Positions 16,235 to 24,347 of a DNA stretch of 64,000 nucleotides are shown here, one piece after another. A program made the position numbers and the translations under genes. Within the stretch, counting starts at the first letter, position 1, and each line of letters begins with the position of its first letter. The notes beneath the pieces are model-generated. The model was not told the DNA's origin, ran no database searches, and saw only the letters and a program-made list of their open reading frames with translations. Origin of the DNA: Streptoverticillium olivoreticuli subsp. olivoreticuli (lineage in GTDB: Bacteria; Actinomycetota; Actinomycetes; Streptomycetales; Streptomycetaceae); NCBI RefSeq assembly GCF_003391135.1, contig NZ_CP031455.1:3751001-3815000 (forward strand). Reading direction: 5' to 3'.

Positions 16235-17806
16235 ATGCCTGTGGCGAACGCCGAGACGGACGTATTGATCGTCGGTGGCGGGCCGGTCGGGCTCACCGCC
16301 CGAGCGCTCCTGGAACGCTGGGGCGTGCAGGTGCTGCTGGTCGAGAAGCACCGCGAGTTGTCGCCGTTTCCGCGATCCCGGCTGGTCAACGTGCGCTCGA
16401 TGGAGATCTTCCGCCGGCTCGGGCAGGCCACCGCGATCACCGCCGCCGCGTTCGCGCCGGAGTACGGCCGCATCCGCTTCCGCGACACCCTGTCCGACCG
16501 CGACTTCGCCACCGCGGCGATGGTCGGGGTCGACGCGCCGGTGCCCGAGAGCCCCGTGATCGGCGCGGTCACCTCGCAGGACCGGCTGGAACCCATCCTG
16601 CTCGCCGCGGCGGAAGCGCAGGTGCGGTTCGGATCCGGGCTGACCGGCCTGGCCGAGGAGACCGACGGCGTCGTGGCCCTGCTCGTCGACCGTCACAGCG
16701 GTGACGAGACCCGGGTCCGTGCCCGTTATGTACTCGCCGCCGACGGTGCGAACTCCACCGTCCGGCAGCTGCTGGGAATCGACACCACGGGCCCCGGGGC
16801 GCTGGGGGGTGTCACCACCGTCGTGTTCGACGCCGATCTCGACCGCTGGTGCGCCCGCCGGCCCGCCGGGGTCTACTTCACCGCGCACGGCTCGTTCCTC
16901 CCGCTCTACCCGGAAGGGGGCTGGGCCTGGTTCGCCCCCACACCCGAAGACCCCGCGCGCGCCGACTGGTCCGGCCTCGTCTCGCGCGCCCTCGGCCCAA
17001 GCGCCGAGGTACGGGTCGAGGTGCTGCGGGTCCAGCACTGGGTGATGAACGCGTTCGTCGCCGAGCGCTTCCGCCATGGCCGGATCCTGCTGGCCGGCGA
17101 TGCCGCGCACGCCATCCCCATCATCGGTGGCCTGGGCATGAACGCCGGCGTCGCCGATGTGCACAACCTCTGCTGGAAACTGGCGGGCGTTCTCCACGGG
17201 TGGGCCGGGCCGGGCCTGTTGGAGACGTACGAGTCGGAACGCCAACCGGTCGCCCACCGGACTCTCCGCCAAGCAGTGGCCAACACCCAGCTTCTGCTCC
17301 AGGTGCAGAACCGACGCCGCGACCAGCTCCGAACCGGCGAAGCGGCATCGGCCCCGATCGAACTGCCCTGGTCGGAGGCGTACTTCGCCCAACTCGGCCT
17401 CGTGCTCGGCGTCGCCTACCGCTCCGGCGCCGTCCTCGCCGGCGACGACACCCCACCCGAACCGTACGACGAAGGCACGGACTACGTGCCCACCACAGAT
17501 CCAGGGCATCGCATGCCGCACCTCTGGCTCACACCCGACAGCTCCACGCTCGACACCTTCGGCGAGTGGTTCACCCTCCTGACCCCGGATCCCGCCCACT
17601 GGGAGCGACAAGCCGCCACCACACCCTGGCCGCTGCACATCGAGCCCCTTCCGCACGAGCACATCGACCTCTGCGGCCTCCGCCCGCACGGAGCACTGCT
17701 CATCCGGCCCGACGGCCACATCGGCGCCCGCTGGCGCGACCGCCCGCCGAGCGACGCCGCCCTCCGCCATGCCCTCAGCACGATCACCGGCTCGGCGCCC
17801 GAATGA
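16235..17806 (+). CDS. FAD-dependent aromatic monooxygenase (PHBH/TetX group)
   Basis: Class A flavoprotein hydroxylase of 523 residues, the type that hydroxylates phenolic or polyketide-type aromatics with NAD(P)H and O2. The dinucleotide-binding motif VLIVGGGPVGL is at residues 9-19. The FAD-pyrophosphate motif LLAGDAAHAIPIIGGLGMNA lies near 290, with the typical continuation DVHNLCWKLA; the C-terminal thioredoxin-like domain ends in HGALLIRPDGHIGARW. ATG at 16235 has AGGAGGA eight to ten bases upstream. Divergent from a LuxR-type regulator. No polyketide or resistance genes adjoin it, so the substrate is open (catabolic or antibiotic-modifying). Confidence 0.9.
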   Translation: MPVANAETDVLIVGGGPVGLTARALLERWGVQVLLVEKHRELSPFPRSRLVNVRSMEIFRRLGQATAITAAAFAPEYGRIRFRDTLSDRDFATAAMVGVDAPVPESPVIGAVTSQDRLEPILLAAAEAQVRFGSGLTGLAEETDGVVALLVDRHSGDETRVRARYVLAADGANSTVRQLLGIDTTGPGALGGVTTVVFDADLDRWCARRPAGVYFTAHGSFLPLYPEGGWAWFAPTPEDPARADWSGLVSRALGPSAEVRVEVLRVQHWVMNAFVAERFRHGRILLAGDAAHAIPIIGGLGMNAGVADVHNLCWKLAGVLHGWAGPGLLETYESERQPVAHRTLRQAVANTQLLLQVQNRRRDQLRTGEAASAPIELPWSEAYFAQLGLVLGVAYRSGAVLAGDDTPPEPYDEGTDYVPTTDPGHRMPHLWLTPDSSTLDTFGEWFTLLTPDPAHWERQAATTPWPLHIEPLPHEHIDLCGLRPHGALLIRPDGHIGARWRDRPPSDAALRHALSTITGSAPE

Positions 17807-17907
17807 CGTCGGCCGTTGCCGATTCCGGGTTGCGGTTTCCGTTGCGTCAACTTCTACGGTCTTGCTGTGGGGCCGGAGGGACCGGCCCGGCGATGGGAGG
17901 CGGAGCC

Positions 17908-18678
17908 ATGATCTGGTCGATCGCGGACGTGGCCCGGATGTCCGGGGTGACGTCCCGGACGCTGCGGCACTACGACGAGATCGGTCTGCTGCCGCCCGCG
18001 GGGATCGGGAGCAACGGGCACCGCTACTACGAGGAGGCCGGTCTGCTGCGGTTGCAGCAGATCCTGCTGATGCGGGAGCTGGGCGTGGGGCTGCGCGAGA
18101 TCCGGGCGGTCCTGGACAGCCAGGTCGACCAGGTGGCCGTGCTCCGTGAGCACCACCAGCGGCTGCTCGCGGAGCGGAACCGGCTGGAGACGCTCGCCCA
18201 CACGGTCGGCCGCACCATCGCCGAACTGGAGGAAGGCAAGGACGACAACGACATGACGAAGATTAACAGGCCGGAGAACCTGTTCGAGGGCTTCGAGCAC
18301 TCCGAGCACTCCGAGCACGAGGCCGAGGCACGGGAGCGCTGGCCGGAGCACTGGGAGCAGTCCCGGCAGGCCGTCGCGACGATGACCGCCGAGGACACCG
18401 ACCGCTGGCAGCGTGAGGCGACGGCGCAGATGATCCGCATGGCCGAGTTCATGGTGGCCGGCACCCCGGTCGCCGATCCCGCGGTACAGGCCGAGATCGA
18501 CGCCCACTACCGGGGCGTGTGCCGGTTCTGGACCCCGAACGCGGCCGCGTACAAGGGGCTGGGCCGGACCTACGCCGACGACCCGCGGTTCCGCGCGAAC
18601 TTCGACAAGATCGCCGACGGGCTGGCCGCCTACCAGTGCGACGCGATGGCCGTCTACGCCGAGGCCCGGCTGAGCTGA
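17908..18678 (+). CDS. MerR-family regulator with TipAS-type ligand domain
   Basis: TipA-like transcriptional activator of 256 residues. The N-terminal MerR helix-turn-helix (IADVARMSGVTSRTLRHYDE) covers residues 1-70, a coiled-coil dimerisation helix follows to about 110, and the C-terminal TipAS domain (about 116-256) is the all-alpha antibiotic-recognition fold of the TipA family. ATG at 17908 has GGGAGG seven bases upstream. An internal ATG at 18253 begins the C-terminal domain (MTKINRPENLFEGFE) with an AAGGA upstream, as in classical tipA, where the ligand domain is also made separately. A tandem GAGCACTCC microrepeat (18297-18320) encodes HSEHSEHE at the domain start. Confidence 0.88.
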   Translation: MIWSIADVARMSGVTSRTLRHYDEIGLLPPAGIGSNGHRYYEEAGLLRLQQILLMRELGVGLREIRAVLDSQVDQVAVLREHHQRLLAERNRLETLAHTVGRTIAELEEGKDDNDMTKINRPENLFEGFEHSEHSEHEAEARERWPEHWEQSRQAVATMTAEDTDRWQREATAQMIRMAEFMVAGTPVADPAVQAEIDAHYRGVCRFWTPNAAAYKGLGRTYADDPRFRANFDKIADGLAAYQCDAMAVYAEARLS

Positions 18679-18723
18679 GCCGACGGCTCACCACCGTGCC
18701 GGGGGGCTGCAGACCCTCGGCGC

Positions 18724-19839
18724 TCAGCAGTCCTTCTCGGGAAGAGTCAGCTGCGCCACCCTCGCGGTCGTCAGCTCGGTGGCGAGCACGCTGCGCTCCA
18801 ACGGCAGCAAGCGGTGCGCCTTGCAACGCTGCGTCGGCAGCGCCGCGTACTCCTCCCCGACGACCCGCGTCCAGGACGGGTCGAACCGCACCCGGACGAT
18901 GAGATCCCGCGCCTTGTCGGAGACGATCGACGATCCCAGCAGCCACAGACCGGGCCCGCGCCCCGTGCCCGGCGGATCGAAGGCCAGGTGCAGCAGCCCC
19001 GCCGACTGTCCCTGCGGATCGCGCAGCCGGTGCCAGTCGATCTGCCCGTTCCCGTCGATCCTGCCGAACGTGCCGGTGCCCGTCTCCGCCGTGCCGAGCA
19101 GCACCACCCAGACGCCGCCGGGCCCGCTGATCAGCCCCACCGGTGTGCTGCCGTGCTCCGCCGGGACCGGGATCTGCGACGTACGCCCGCTCCGCGGGTC
19201 GATCCGCAGCAACGAGCTCGCGCTGTCCTGGCTGACGTAGAAGTCCCCGCTGGCCGGGTGCCGGGCGGCGAAGATGGGCTGGCGCCTCGCCTCGAAGAGC
19301 CGATGGCGTGCCGGACACGTGTGGTCCAGGGCCAGCACCTGGTTGCTCTCCTTCAGCGTCACCCACAGCACGTCGTCGTACTCGTTGACGTAGTGCGGCC
19401 CCCGGCCGCCGCCGGGAATGTCGATCTCCCGCTCCACGCATGGCGCGGCATCGAGCGCGTCCGCCCTCGGATCCACCAGGAGCAACCGGTTCCCGCCCTC
19501 GTGCGTGGCCCAGATCCTCCCGGGGTGACGCGCCGAGACGGCCAGCCCGTGCAACAGCGCGTCCGACGGCCCGAGGGGGAACGCCCTGATGCCCGTCACC
19601 TGCTCGGTACGCGGATCGAGCCGCAGCTTCACCAGATGGCTATTGGACATCTGCGACACCAACGCCATCGGCCTGCCGGGCATTTTGACGATCTCGTGCG
19701 TCTCCTCGGCGAACGGCAGCTCGTACTCCACCACCGCCCCCGGCTCGGCCGCCACGCCCTTCGGCGCCCCGAACAACGCCCCGGCCACGGTCAGCCCGCC
19801 CAGGGCGAGCAACCGACTCTGAAATGTGCGGCGATCCAA
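18724..19839 (-). CDS. Tat-exported beta-propeller protein (Vgb-like)
   Basis: A 371-residue secreted protein resembling the six/seven-bladed streptogramin lyase (Vgb)/NHL-like propellers, with repeated blades such as GRIWATHEGGNRLLLVDPRA and GDFYVSQDSASSLLRIDPRS. The N-terminus LDRRTFQSRLLALGG is a twin-arginine signal, cleaved near GVAAEP. TTG at 19839 is chosen because an AGGGGGAG precedes it and the twin-arginine motif follows at once; the frame is open for 55 more codons, but those have no signal-like character. The catalytic His/Glu of true Vgb lyases could not be confirmed, so it may be a non-enzymatic propeller. Confidence 0.75.
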   Translation of the reverse strand: MDRRTFQSRLLALGGLTVAGALFGAPKGVAAEPGAVVEYELPFAEETHEIVKMPGRPMALVSQMSNSHLVKLRLDPRTEQVTGIRAFPLGPSDALLHGLAVSARHPGRIWATHEGGNRLLLVDPRADALDAAPCVEREIDIPGGGRGPHYVNEYDDVLWVTLKESNQVLALDHTCPARHRLFEARRQPIFAARHPASGDFYVSQDSASSLLRIDPRSGRTSQIPVPAEHGSTPVGLISGPGGVWVVLLGTAETGTGTFGRIDGNGQIDWHRLRDPQGQSAGLLHLAFDPPGTGRGPGLWLLGSSIVSDKARDLIVRVRFDPSWTRVVGEEYAALPTQRCKAHRLLPLERSVLATELTTARVAQLTLPEKDC

Positions 19840-20047
19840 CCCGGCTCCCCCTGGTGCGCGCGGCTCTCTCAGCGACGGGTATATGGAAGCGGTATGTCCT
19901 GGCGGCCAGTTGACGGATCTGCCGCAATCACCCTTGTGGGTGAGGGAATACCAGCCGCATCTGATGCAGGGAATGGTGAAGTGGTTCAACTCCGGCAGGA
20001 CCACCGGCAGGTGAGCAGGTGTGCCTGCACGGACCTCTGCACCACCG

Positions 20048-20566
20048 TCAGCTGAGCTTGCCGAGAGCCGCCTTGTACTTTGCTGCCTGGTCCGGGGTGA
20101 GCAGGTGGGACAGCCTCAGGACGACGTCGCCGTGCTGGTAGTCGTACTCGGCGAACGCCTGCACGGACTTGGTGACCGCCGTGACGTACTTGGCGCGGGC
20201 CGCGGCGTCTTCCAGGCTGGGGAAGACTTCCACGCTTCCGCCGAGCTGCAGGTCACCCGCCTTGTACAGCTGGGTGCCGCCGAGCTCGGTGTCCTTGCTC
20301 GGGATCTGCGAGTCCGCGAACGCAATCTTCGACGTGTACTGGCCGGGTCGGCCGAGCAGGTGGTTGGGGTCGTTCACCGCGGTCGCCGTCCACGTCAGCT
20401 TGGCCGTCGGTACCGCGGCGGCGAGTGCCTTGAATACGCCAGTAGCGTCCGATGTGGACGAGGCCGGGGTCACCGGGCCTTTGCCGTCGGTGGTCGGCGC
20501 GGACTTGCCGCTGCTGCAGGCAGCAAGCAGCAGAACAGCAGCGATGAGCAGGATGGATCGGCGCAC
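20048..20566 (-). CDS. putative lipoprotein
   Basis: A 172-residue protein with the signal sequence RRSILLIAAVLLLAACSS; the lipobox is LLAAC with Cys at about residue 17. The mature part has no recognised enzymatic motif, but contains a compact region with the pattern YVTAVTKSVQAFAEYDYQHGDVVLRLS near the C-terminus, similar in style to small solute-binding or inhibitor-like lipoproteins. GTG at 20566 has an AAGGGGG seven to nine bases upstream. The neighbour on the same strand is a DUF3515-like lipoprotein, separated by about 150 bp. Confidence 0.75.
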   Translation of the reverse strand: MRRSILLIAAVLLLAACSSGKSAPTTDGKGPVTPASSTSDATGVFKALAAAVPTAKLTWTATAVNDPNHLLGRPGQYTSKIAFADSQIPSKDTELGGTQLYKAGDLQLGGSVEVFPSLEDAAARAKYVTAVTKSVQAFAEYDYQHGDVVLRLSHLLTPDQAAKYKAALGKLS

Positions 20567-20717
20567 GAGGCCCCCTTGATGGCGCGGATGTTGCGTGCGC
20601 CCACAGTGGCAGTTGCGTACGGAGCACGTGCGCTTGTTGCCGGAGCGTGATGACGAGAGGGGAGGATCTGGGCCCGGCCGGGCGTCACTTCGGCCGGAGT
20701 TGAACACCTCGTGGGCA

Positions 20718-21218
20718 CTAGATCATGCCGAACGGGACCGTCTTCCGGACCGCGTCCGAGAGGGCGTCGAAGAGGCCGAGCCCGCCGGCCTCTCCCCTGA
20801 ATTCCTCCGGTACGGTCACCTCCACCCACGCCTCCCGCTTCGAGGTCGTACAACGAACGCTGCCATCCGACTGTTGCTCCGGCGTCCACTCGACGCCGTT
20901 GACTTCCCACGTGGCCGAGCCCGGTCGGTAGCGCTTGTAGCCGGGCGTCAGGATCAGGGGCTTCCGCACACCGCAGCGCAGCGTGATGGCCGGATCGCCC
21001 CAGGCCGCCGTGAACTCCGAAGCGGGGCCGCCCGGCTGGCGCTTCAGGCCGTTCAGCGTCGCGGGCAGTTCCTTGTGCAGGGCCCGGCAGTACGCGGCCT
21101 CCTTCCCTGTCGGCGACGGGACCGGTTCGGCGCTCGCGGTGCCGTCGGCGGACGTGCAGCCGACGGCGACGGACAGGGCGGCGACCGCGGGCAGCCACCG
21201 GCGGAGGGAGGACTTCAC
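20718..21218 (-). CDS. DUF3515-type lipoprotein
   Basis: A 166-residue protein matching the DUF3515 pattern common in actinomycetes: AAWGDPAITLRCGV, VNGVEWTPE and REAWVEVTVPEEF, in that order. The N-terminal signal ends in AVGC (Cys about residue 21), so it is probably lipid-anchored. GTG at 21218 overlaps the upstream small gene by 4 bp (GTGA), continuing an ATPase, small Cys protein, lipoprotein operon. Function of the family is unknown. Confidence 0.82.
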   Translation of the reverse strand: MKSSLRRWLPAVAALSVAVGCTSADGTASAEPVPSPTGKEAAYCRALHKELPATLNGLKRQPGGPASEFTAAWGDPAITLRCGVRKPLILTPGYKRYRPGSATWEVNGVEWTPEQQSDGSVRCTTSKREAWVEVTVPEEFRGEAGGLGLFDALSDAVRKTVPFGMI

Positions 21219-21439
21219 TTGTTGATCATAGAAAAGCGGGTGCGGCGCGCGAGCCGGGCCATGTGGTGGGCGGCCTCGCGGTCCGCCGCGTGGCGGTCCC
21301 GGGGCTTCGGGGTGACCCACAGCGGCAGGCCCGGCGGGCGCAGCGCCGCGTAGTCCGCGAAGCGGCGGGTTCCGCAGCCGCCGCAGCTCGACGCGCTTCC
21401 GCTGCGCGTCCACCCCGACCGGTGCTGGCAGTTCTTCAC
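21215..21439 (-). CDS. small Cys-rich protein, function unknown
   Basis: A 74-residue basic protein with Cys/His pairs in the first third (NCQH and SCGGCGT), possibly a small zinc-binding knuckle, followed by FADYAALR and a basic helical tail. GTG at 21439 overlaps the ATPase stop by 4 bp, and its own stop overlaps the next gene by 4 bp, so it is translationally coupled at both ends, which argues strongly that it is real. A GTG one codon upstream (21442) is an equal alternative. No family recognised. Confidence 0.7.
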   Translation of the reverse strand: MKNCQHRSGWTRSGSASSCGGCGTRRFADYAALRPPGLPLWVTPKPRDRHAADREAAHHMARLARRTRFSMINK

Positions 21440-22032
21440 CACATCGCCCCGTCCGGGAGGTGGACCTCGCGGAAGTGCCTGCGTACGGCGATCGTCGCCA
21501 CCTCGACCGTCCGCCGGGCCGCGCCCGACGCGACCGCCTTCCGGCGCGCGCCCTCCAGTTCCGCGCACTCGGCGCAGCCGACCGGTGAGGCACTCGCCTC
21601 GCGCTCCGCACGGCCCAGCTCGAACCACAGCACCTTGCCGCCCGCCCGCGCGTCGACCCCGTCGCTCCCCCACGCACTCGCCCACCGCCGCACGAGCAGC
21701 AACCCCCGCCCGCCGTCGGACTCCGGGCCGCCCGACGCGTCCCCCTCCGCCCCACCGAACAGCGCAGGAATCCTCGGACAGGTGTCCCACACGCTCACCC
21801 GCAGGTGATCCCCTTCCTCGCCCTCGACGCGCACGGAGGAGGGGCCTTCCGTGTGCACGTACGCGTTCGTGACCAGCTCGGACGTCAACAGCTCGGCTGT
21901 TTCCACGAGTTCCGGCATGCCGTGCCCGTCGAGGACGGACCGGAGTGTGGCCCTGGCGATTCCGGGTGCGCGGGGGTCGCGCGGCAGTTCGAGGGTGTAC
22001 GTCCAGGGCTGCGGTTTGGTTACGGTGGCCAT
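21436..22032 (-). CDS. RsbW-like ATP-binding protein (GHKL serine kinase/anti-sigma type)
   Basis: A 198-residue GHKL ATPase of the anti-sigma-factor kinase group so abundant in Streptomyces. The N box is LTSELVTNAYVH (about residues 47-58), the G1 box VWDTCPR, and the G2 box GRGLLLVRRWASAWG. A C-terminal extension of about 60 residues, with a CAEC pair, follows the ATPase domain. First gene of a minus-strand operon and divergent from an XRE regulator followed by DUF397 genes, the arrangement of WhiJ-like developmental modules. Partner protein and target sigma factor are not known. Confidence 0.88.
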   Translation of the reverse strand: MATVTKPQPWTYTLELPRDPRAPGIARATLRSVLDGHGMPELVETAELLTSELVTNAYVHTEGPSSVRVEGEEGDHLRVSVWDTCPRIPALFGGAEGDASGGPESDGGRGLLLVRRWASAWGSDGVDARAGGKVLWFELGRAEREASASPVGCAECAELEGARRKAVASGAARRTVEVATIAVRRHFREVHLPDGAMW

Positions 22033-22116
22033 GGAAGTCTCCTGGCGGGAAGTGGAGTTGGGATCACTTCGGCGAGTACGCCGCGCCGAGTGGTGTGGCT
22101 CACACGCTAGCGCGCT

Positions 22117-22159
22117 TCATGGACTACATTCCCCGTAATCCATGAACAGCAGTCCATGA
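22117..22159. promoter_or_regulatory. candidate operator between ATPase and XRE genes
   Basis: TCATGGA (22117-22123) and TCCATGA (22139-22145) form a perfect 7-bp inverted repeat with a 15-bp spacer, and a third half site, TCCATGA, follows at 22153-22159. Located between divergent genes, it is a plausible binding site of the adjacent XRE regulator. Confidence 0.45.
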
Positions 22160-22210
22160 GACCCGATCGAGCGACAACACCGCACTGTGTGCGAGCACCA
22201 GAGGAGCACG

Positions 22211-23065
22211 ATGCCGCCGAGCACACCTCTACCGACCGTACGGAGACGCCGACTTGGGGCGGAGCTGCGAAGACTCCGGGAGCGGGCGGATCTGTCCGCG
22301 ACAGAGGCTGCGGTTCGATTCGGCGTCACCCAGTCACGTATCAGCAACATCGAAGCCGGCCGGTACGGAGTGAGCGCGGACAGGGTGCGAGCGCTGGCGC
22401 GCACCTACGACTGCTCGGACCAGCCCCTGATCGAAGCGCTCGCCGCGATGACGGGTGAGCGTAAGCGCGGGTGGTGGGAGGAGTACCGGGAAACGCTCCC
22501 GGAGAGCCTGCTCGCACTGTCCGAGGTCGAACACCACGCCACCGCGCTACGCGTCGCCCAGGCCATCACCGTCCCGGGCTTGCTACAGACTCCGGAACAC
22601 GCCCGTACGATCTTCCGCGAGTTCGTGCCCTCGCTACCACCTCATGCCGTGGAATACCGCGTATCGCACCGCATCAAGCGGCAGGTGATTCTCTTCCGCG
22701 ACGAGCCTCCCCGATACACGGCCATCATCCACGAGGCCGCTCTCAGGATGCGGTTCGGCGGGCCAGAGACGGCCGCGGCTCAACTTGCGCATCTCATCTC
22801 CATGAGCGAGCGGCCCAACGTGACCGTCATCGCCATCCCCTTCACGGCAACGTCCTTCCCCGTCTCAGGCCACGGCGTCGACTATTTCCATGGCGCAGTG
22901 TCCCAACTCGACACGGTCAACATCGATGCAGCCCATGGCGGGCAACTGATCGACCAGACCGCCAGCCTGGAAAGATTCCGCACCATGCTCGATCGCATGG
23001 AGGAGGTCGCGCTCAATCCCACCAAGTCACGTGACCTCATGCACCGCATCGCAAAAGACATCTGA
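22211..23065 (+). CDS. XRE-family regulator with DUF5753 domain (WhiJ-like)
   Basis: A 284-residue helix-turn-helix regulator. The XRE domain is at about residues 8-65 (LGAELRRLRERADLSATEAA, then SRISNIEAGRYGVS). The C-terminal DUF5753 domain (about 90-280) starts around the ITVPGLLQTPEHAR motif and includes HEAALRMRFGG, and is the standard partner domain in Streptomyces. ATG at 22211 follows GAGGAG at 22201-22206 closely; a GTG at 22187 is possible but less well placed. Followed 12 bp later by a DUF397 gene and a second DUF397 copy. Members of this group (WhiJ, AbaA-like) control development or secondary metabolism together with the small DUF397 protein. Confidence 0.92.
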   Translation: MPPSTPLPTVRRRRLGAELRRLRERADLSATEAAVRFGVTQSRISNIEAGRYGVSADRVRALARTYDCSDQPLIEALAAMTGERKRGWWEEYRETLPESLLALSEVEHHATALRVAQAITVPGLLQTPEHARTIFREFVPSLPPHAVEYRVSHRIKRQVILFRDEPPRYTAIIHEAALRMRFGGPETAAAQLAHLISMSERPNVTVIAIPFTATSFPVSGHGVDYFHGAVSQLDTVNIDAAHGGQLIDQTASLERFRTMLDRMEEVALNPTKSRDLMHRIAKDI

Positions 23066-23077
23066 AGGGAACGCCCC

Positions 23078-23266
23078 GTGTCTCCGCTGCACTGGCAGAA
23101 GTCCTCGTTCTGCGAGGCCGGCTCCACCTGCCTCCACTTGGCCACCGACCCCACCAGCAGCGTCCATTTCTACGAGAGCAGCACTCCCGACGCAATCCTC
23201 ACCACCACCCCCGACAGACTTCGCCCCCTCATATCCCGCATAAAAGCCGACACCCTCACCCGCTGA
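23078..23266 (+). CDS. DUF397 small protein, copy 1
   Basis: A 62-residue DUF397 protein, the usual partner of XRE/DUF5753 regulators. It opens with the family motif HWQKSSFCEAGSTCLHLA and ends with LRPLISRIKADTLTR. GTG start 12 bp after the regulator stop, so co-transcribed. It shares its 3' end almost exactly with the second copy (one mismatch over the last 45 bp), indicating recent tandem duplication. Confidence 0.88.
   Translation: MSPLHWQKSSFCEAGSTCLHLATDPTSSVHFYESSTPDAILTTTPDRLRPLISRIKADTLTR
23222..23266. repeat. 45-bp repeat, copy A (3' end of DUF397-1)
   Basis: Begins CGCCCCCTCATATCCCGCAT and ends in the DUF397 stop codon. Differs at one base from copies B and C. Confidence 0.9.
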
Positions 23267-23302
23267 TCGGCATCCACTCACGCCACCTGAAAGGTGACGA
23301 GC

Positions 23303-23491
23303 ATGCACAGCCGTAACTGGCAGAAGTCATCGTTCAGCGGCGAAGGCGACGCATGCGTCCACATAGCCGCTACTGCCCCCGGGACGATCCACCTCCGCGA
23401 GAGCGACGCCCCCGAAACAATCCTCACCACCACCCCCAACAAACTCCGCCCCCTCATATCCCGCATAAAAGCCCACACCCTCACCCGCTGA
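23303..23491 (+). CDS. DUF397 small protein, copy 2
   Basis: Second 62-residue DUF397 protein (NWQKSSFSGEGDACVHIA at the start, LRPLISRIKAHTLTR at the end). ATG at 23303 is preferred, with an in-frame GTG at 23294 as alternative. It diverges from copy 1 in its first half but is nearly identical in the second. Its last 45 bp recur at 26458-26502, bounding an inserted islet immediately downstream. Confidence 0.88.
   Translation: MHSRNWQKSSFSGEGDACVHIAATAPGTIHLRESDAPETILTTTPNKLRPLISRIKAHTLTR
23447..23491. repeat. 45-bp repeat, copy B (left boundary of islet)
   Basis: The last 45 bp of DUF397 copy 2, including the stop codon; identical to 26458-26502. Confidence 0.95.
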
Positions 23492-23572
23492 TCGCCAGCG
23501 ACTCAGCCGGTGGGCGGCGGCGGGGTCTTCCCCCGGGTGCGGTGGATCGTCATGCGGGGCGGGGTGAGTCAT
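23492..23572 (-). pseudogene. possible 5' fragment of a truncated gene
   Basis: ATG at 23572 has GGAGAA six bases upstream and opens a Pro/His/Asp-rich reading frame (MTHPAPHDDPPHPGEDPAAA). After 27 codons it runs into the antisense strand of the DUF397 3' end exactly at the repeat boundary. This suggests a gene cut at the junction; a chance reading frame is also possible. Confidence 0.3.
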
Positions 23573-23670
23573 GGGCTGTTCTCCGGGTGCGCGAAAGCCC
23601 CGCCACAATGAGTGACGGGGGCTGGTCTTGGGGCGTTGACGGAATCGCTTGTGCGTGCCGTGGCCGTGCG

Positions 23671-24270
23671 CTACTCCGGCCTGCGCATTGCTTTCAGAAT
23701 GCTCTGCCTGTTCAACTCCGCTTGCGGGTCTGCGCTGGCAGGCACAGATGGAGCCGGTGCATCGATCTGTTTGACCTCACTCGCTCGCAGTCCTCGACCG
23801 GTGCGGTCGGTGGCGCGGATGATCAGAGAGGTTGCTCGGGGTGCGGGCCAGCAGGTCAGTGAGTAGCGTTCGGCGGAGTCCTTTTGTGTCGAGTCGGAGG
23901 AAGCGATATCCCGGCCCCGTGCGCTGACTCGAATGCGGTACCAGCCTGGTCCGTTGCTGCTTAGCACAGGCAGCTCGGCAACCGGACCGAAGTAGAGTGT
24001 CGCGACGCGCAGTTCGCCGTAAGGGGCATACACGCTGGCTTCTGCGACCTCGTCCCATTCGGCGAAGTCGTCGGTTTCCGGAGGCCCCGCGGTGACTGAG
24101 GCGCACGCCGTCACCTGTCCGGTGTGGATGCCGACAGACACCATGGCCCCGATATCCATCGTCGCAATCAGGCCGTTGGTGTGGTCGAGGGTCTCGGCGG
24201 CAATTTCTCCGTTGTCCGAAATCGCGAAAGAACCGTCATCGACGCGGACATCAACCCATTGGACAGACAC
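23671..24270 (-). CDS. hypothetical protein downstream of the secreted DNase (candidate inhibitor)
   Basis: A 199-residue acidic, cytoplasmic-looking protein without signal peptide or membrane segment, rich in beta-strand-like stretches (for example SVGIHTGQVTACASV and GWYRIRVSARGRD). GTG at 24270 has AGGAG six bases upstream. It follows the NucA/NucB-type DNase gene on the same strand after 77 bp that contain an 8-bp GGCGGGCT/AGCCCGCC hairpin. The arrangement resembles nuclease/inhibitor pairs (NucA with its inhibitor), so a protective role is a reasonable inference, but no homology was recognised. Third-position GC is visibly lower than in neighbouring core genes. Confidence 0.65.
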   Translation of the reverse strand: MSVQWVDVRVDDGSFAISDNGEIAAETLDHTNGLIATMDIGAMVSVGIHTGQVTACASVTAGPPETDDFAEWDEVAEASVYAPYGELRVATLYFGPVAELPVLSSNGPGWYRIRVSARGRDIASSDSTQKDSAERYSLTCWPAPRATSLIIRATDRTGRGLRASEVKQIDAPAPSVPASADPQAELNRQSILKAMRRPE

Positions 24271-24347
24271 GGCAACTCCTGGTGCACATAGGGAGATGGT
24301 GGCGGGCTCGTGGGAAGCAGCCCGCCCCTCCTGTCATTCAGAGCTTG

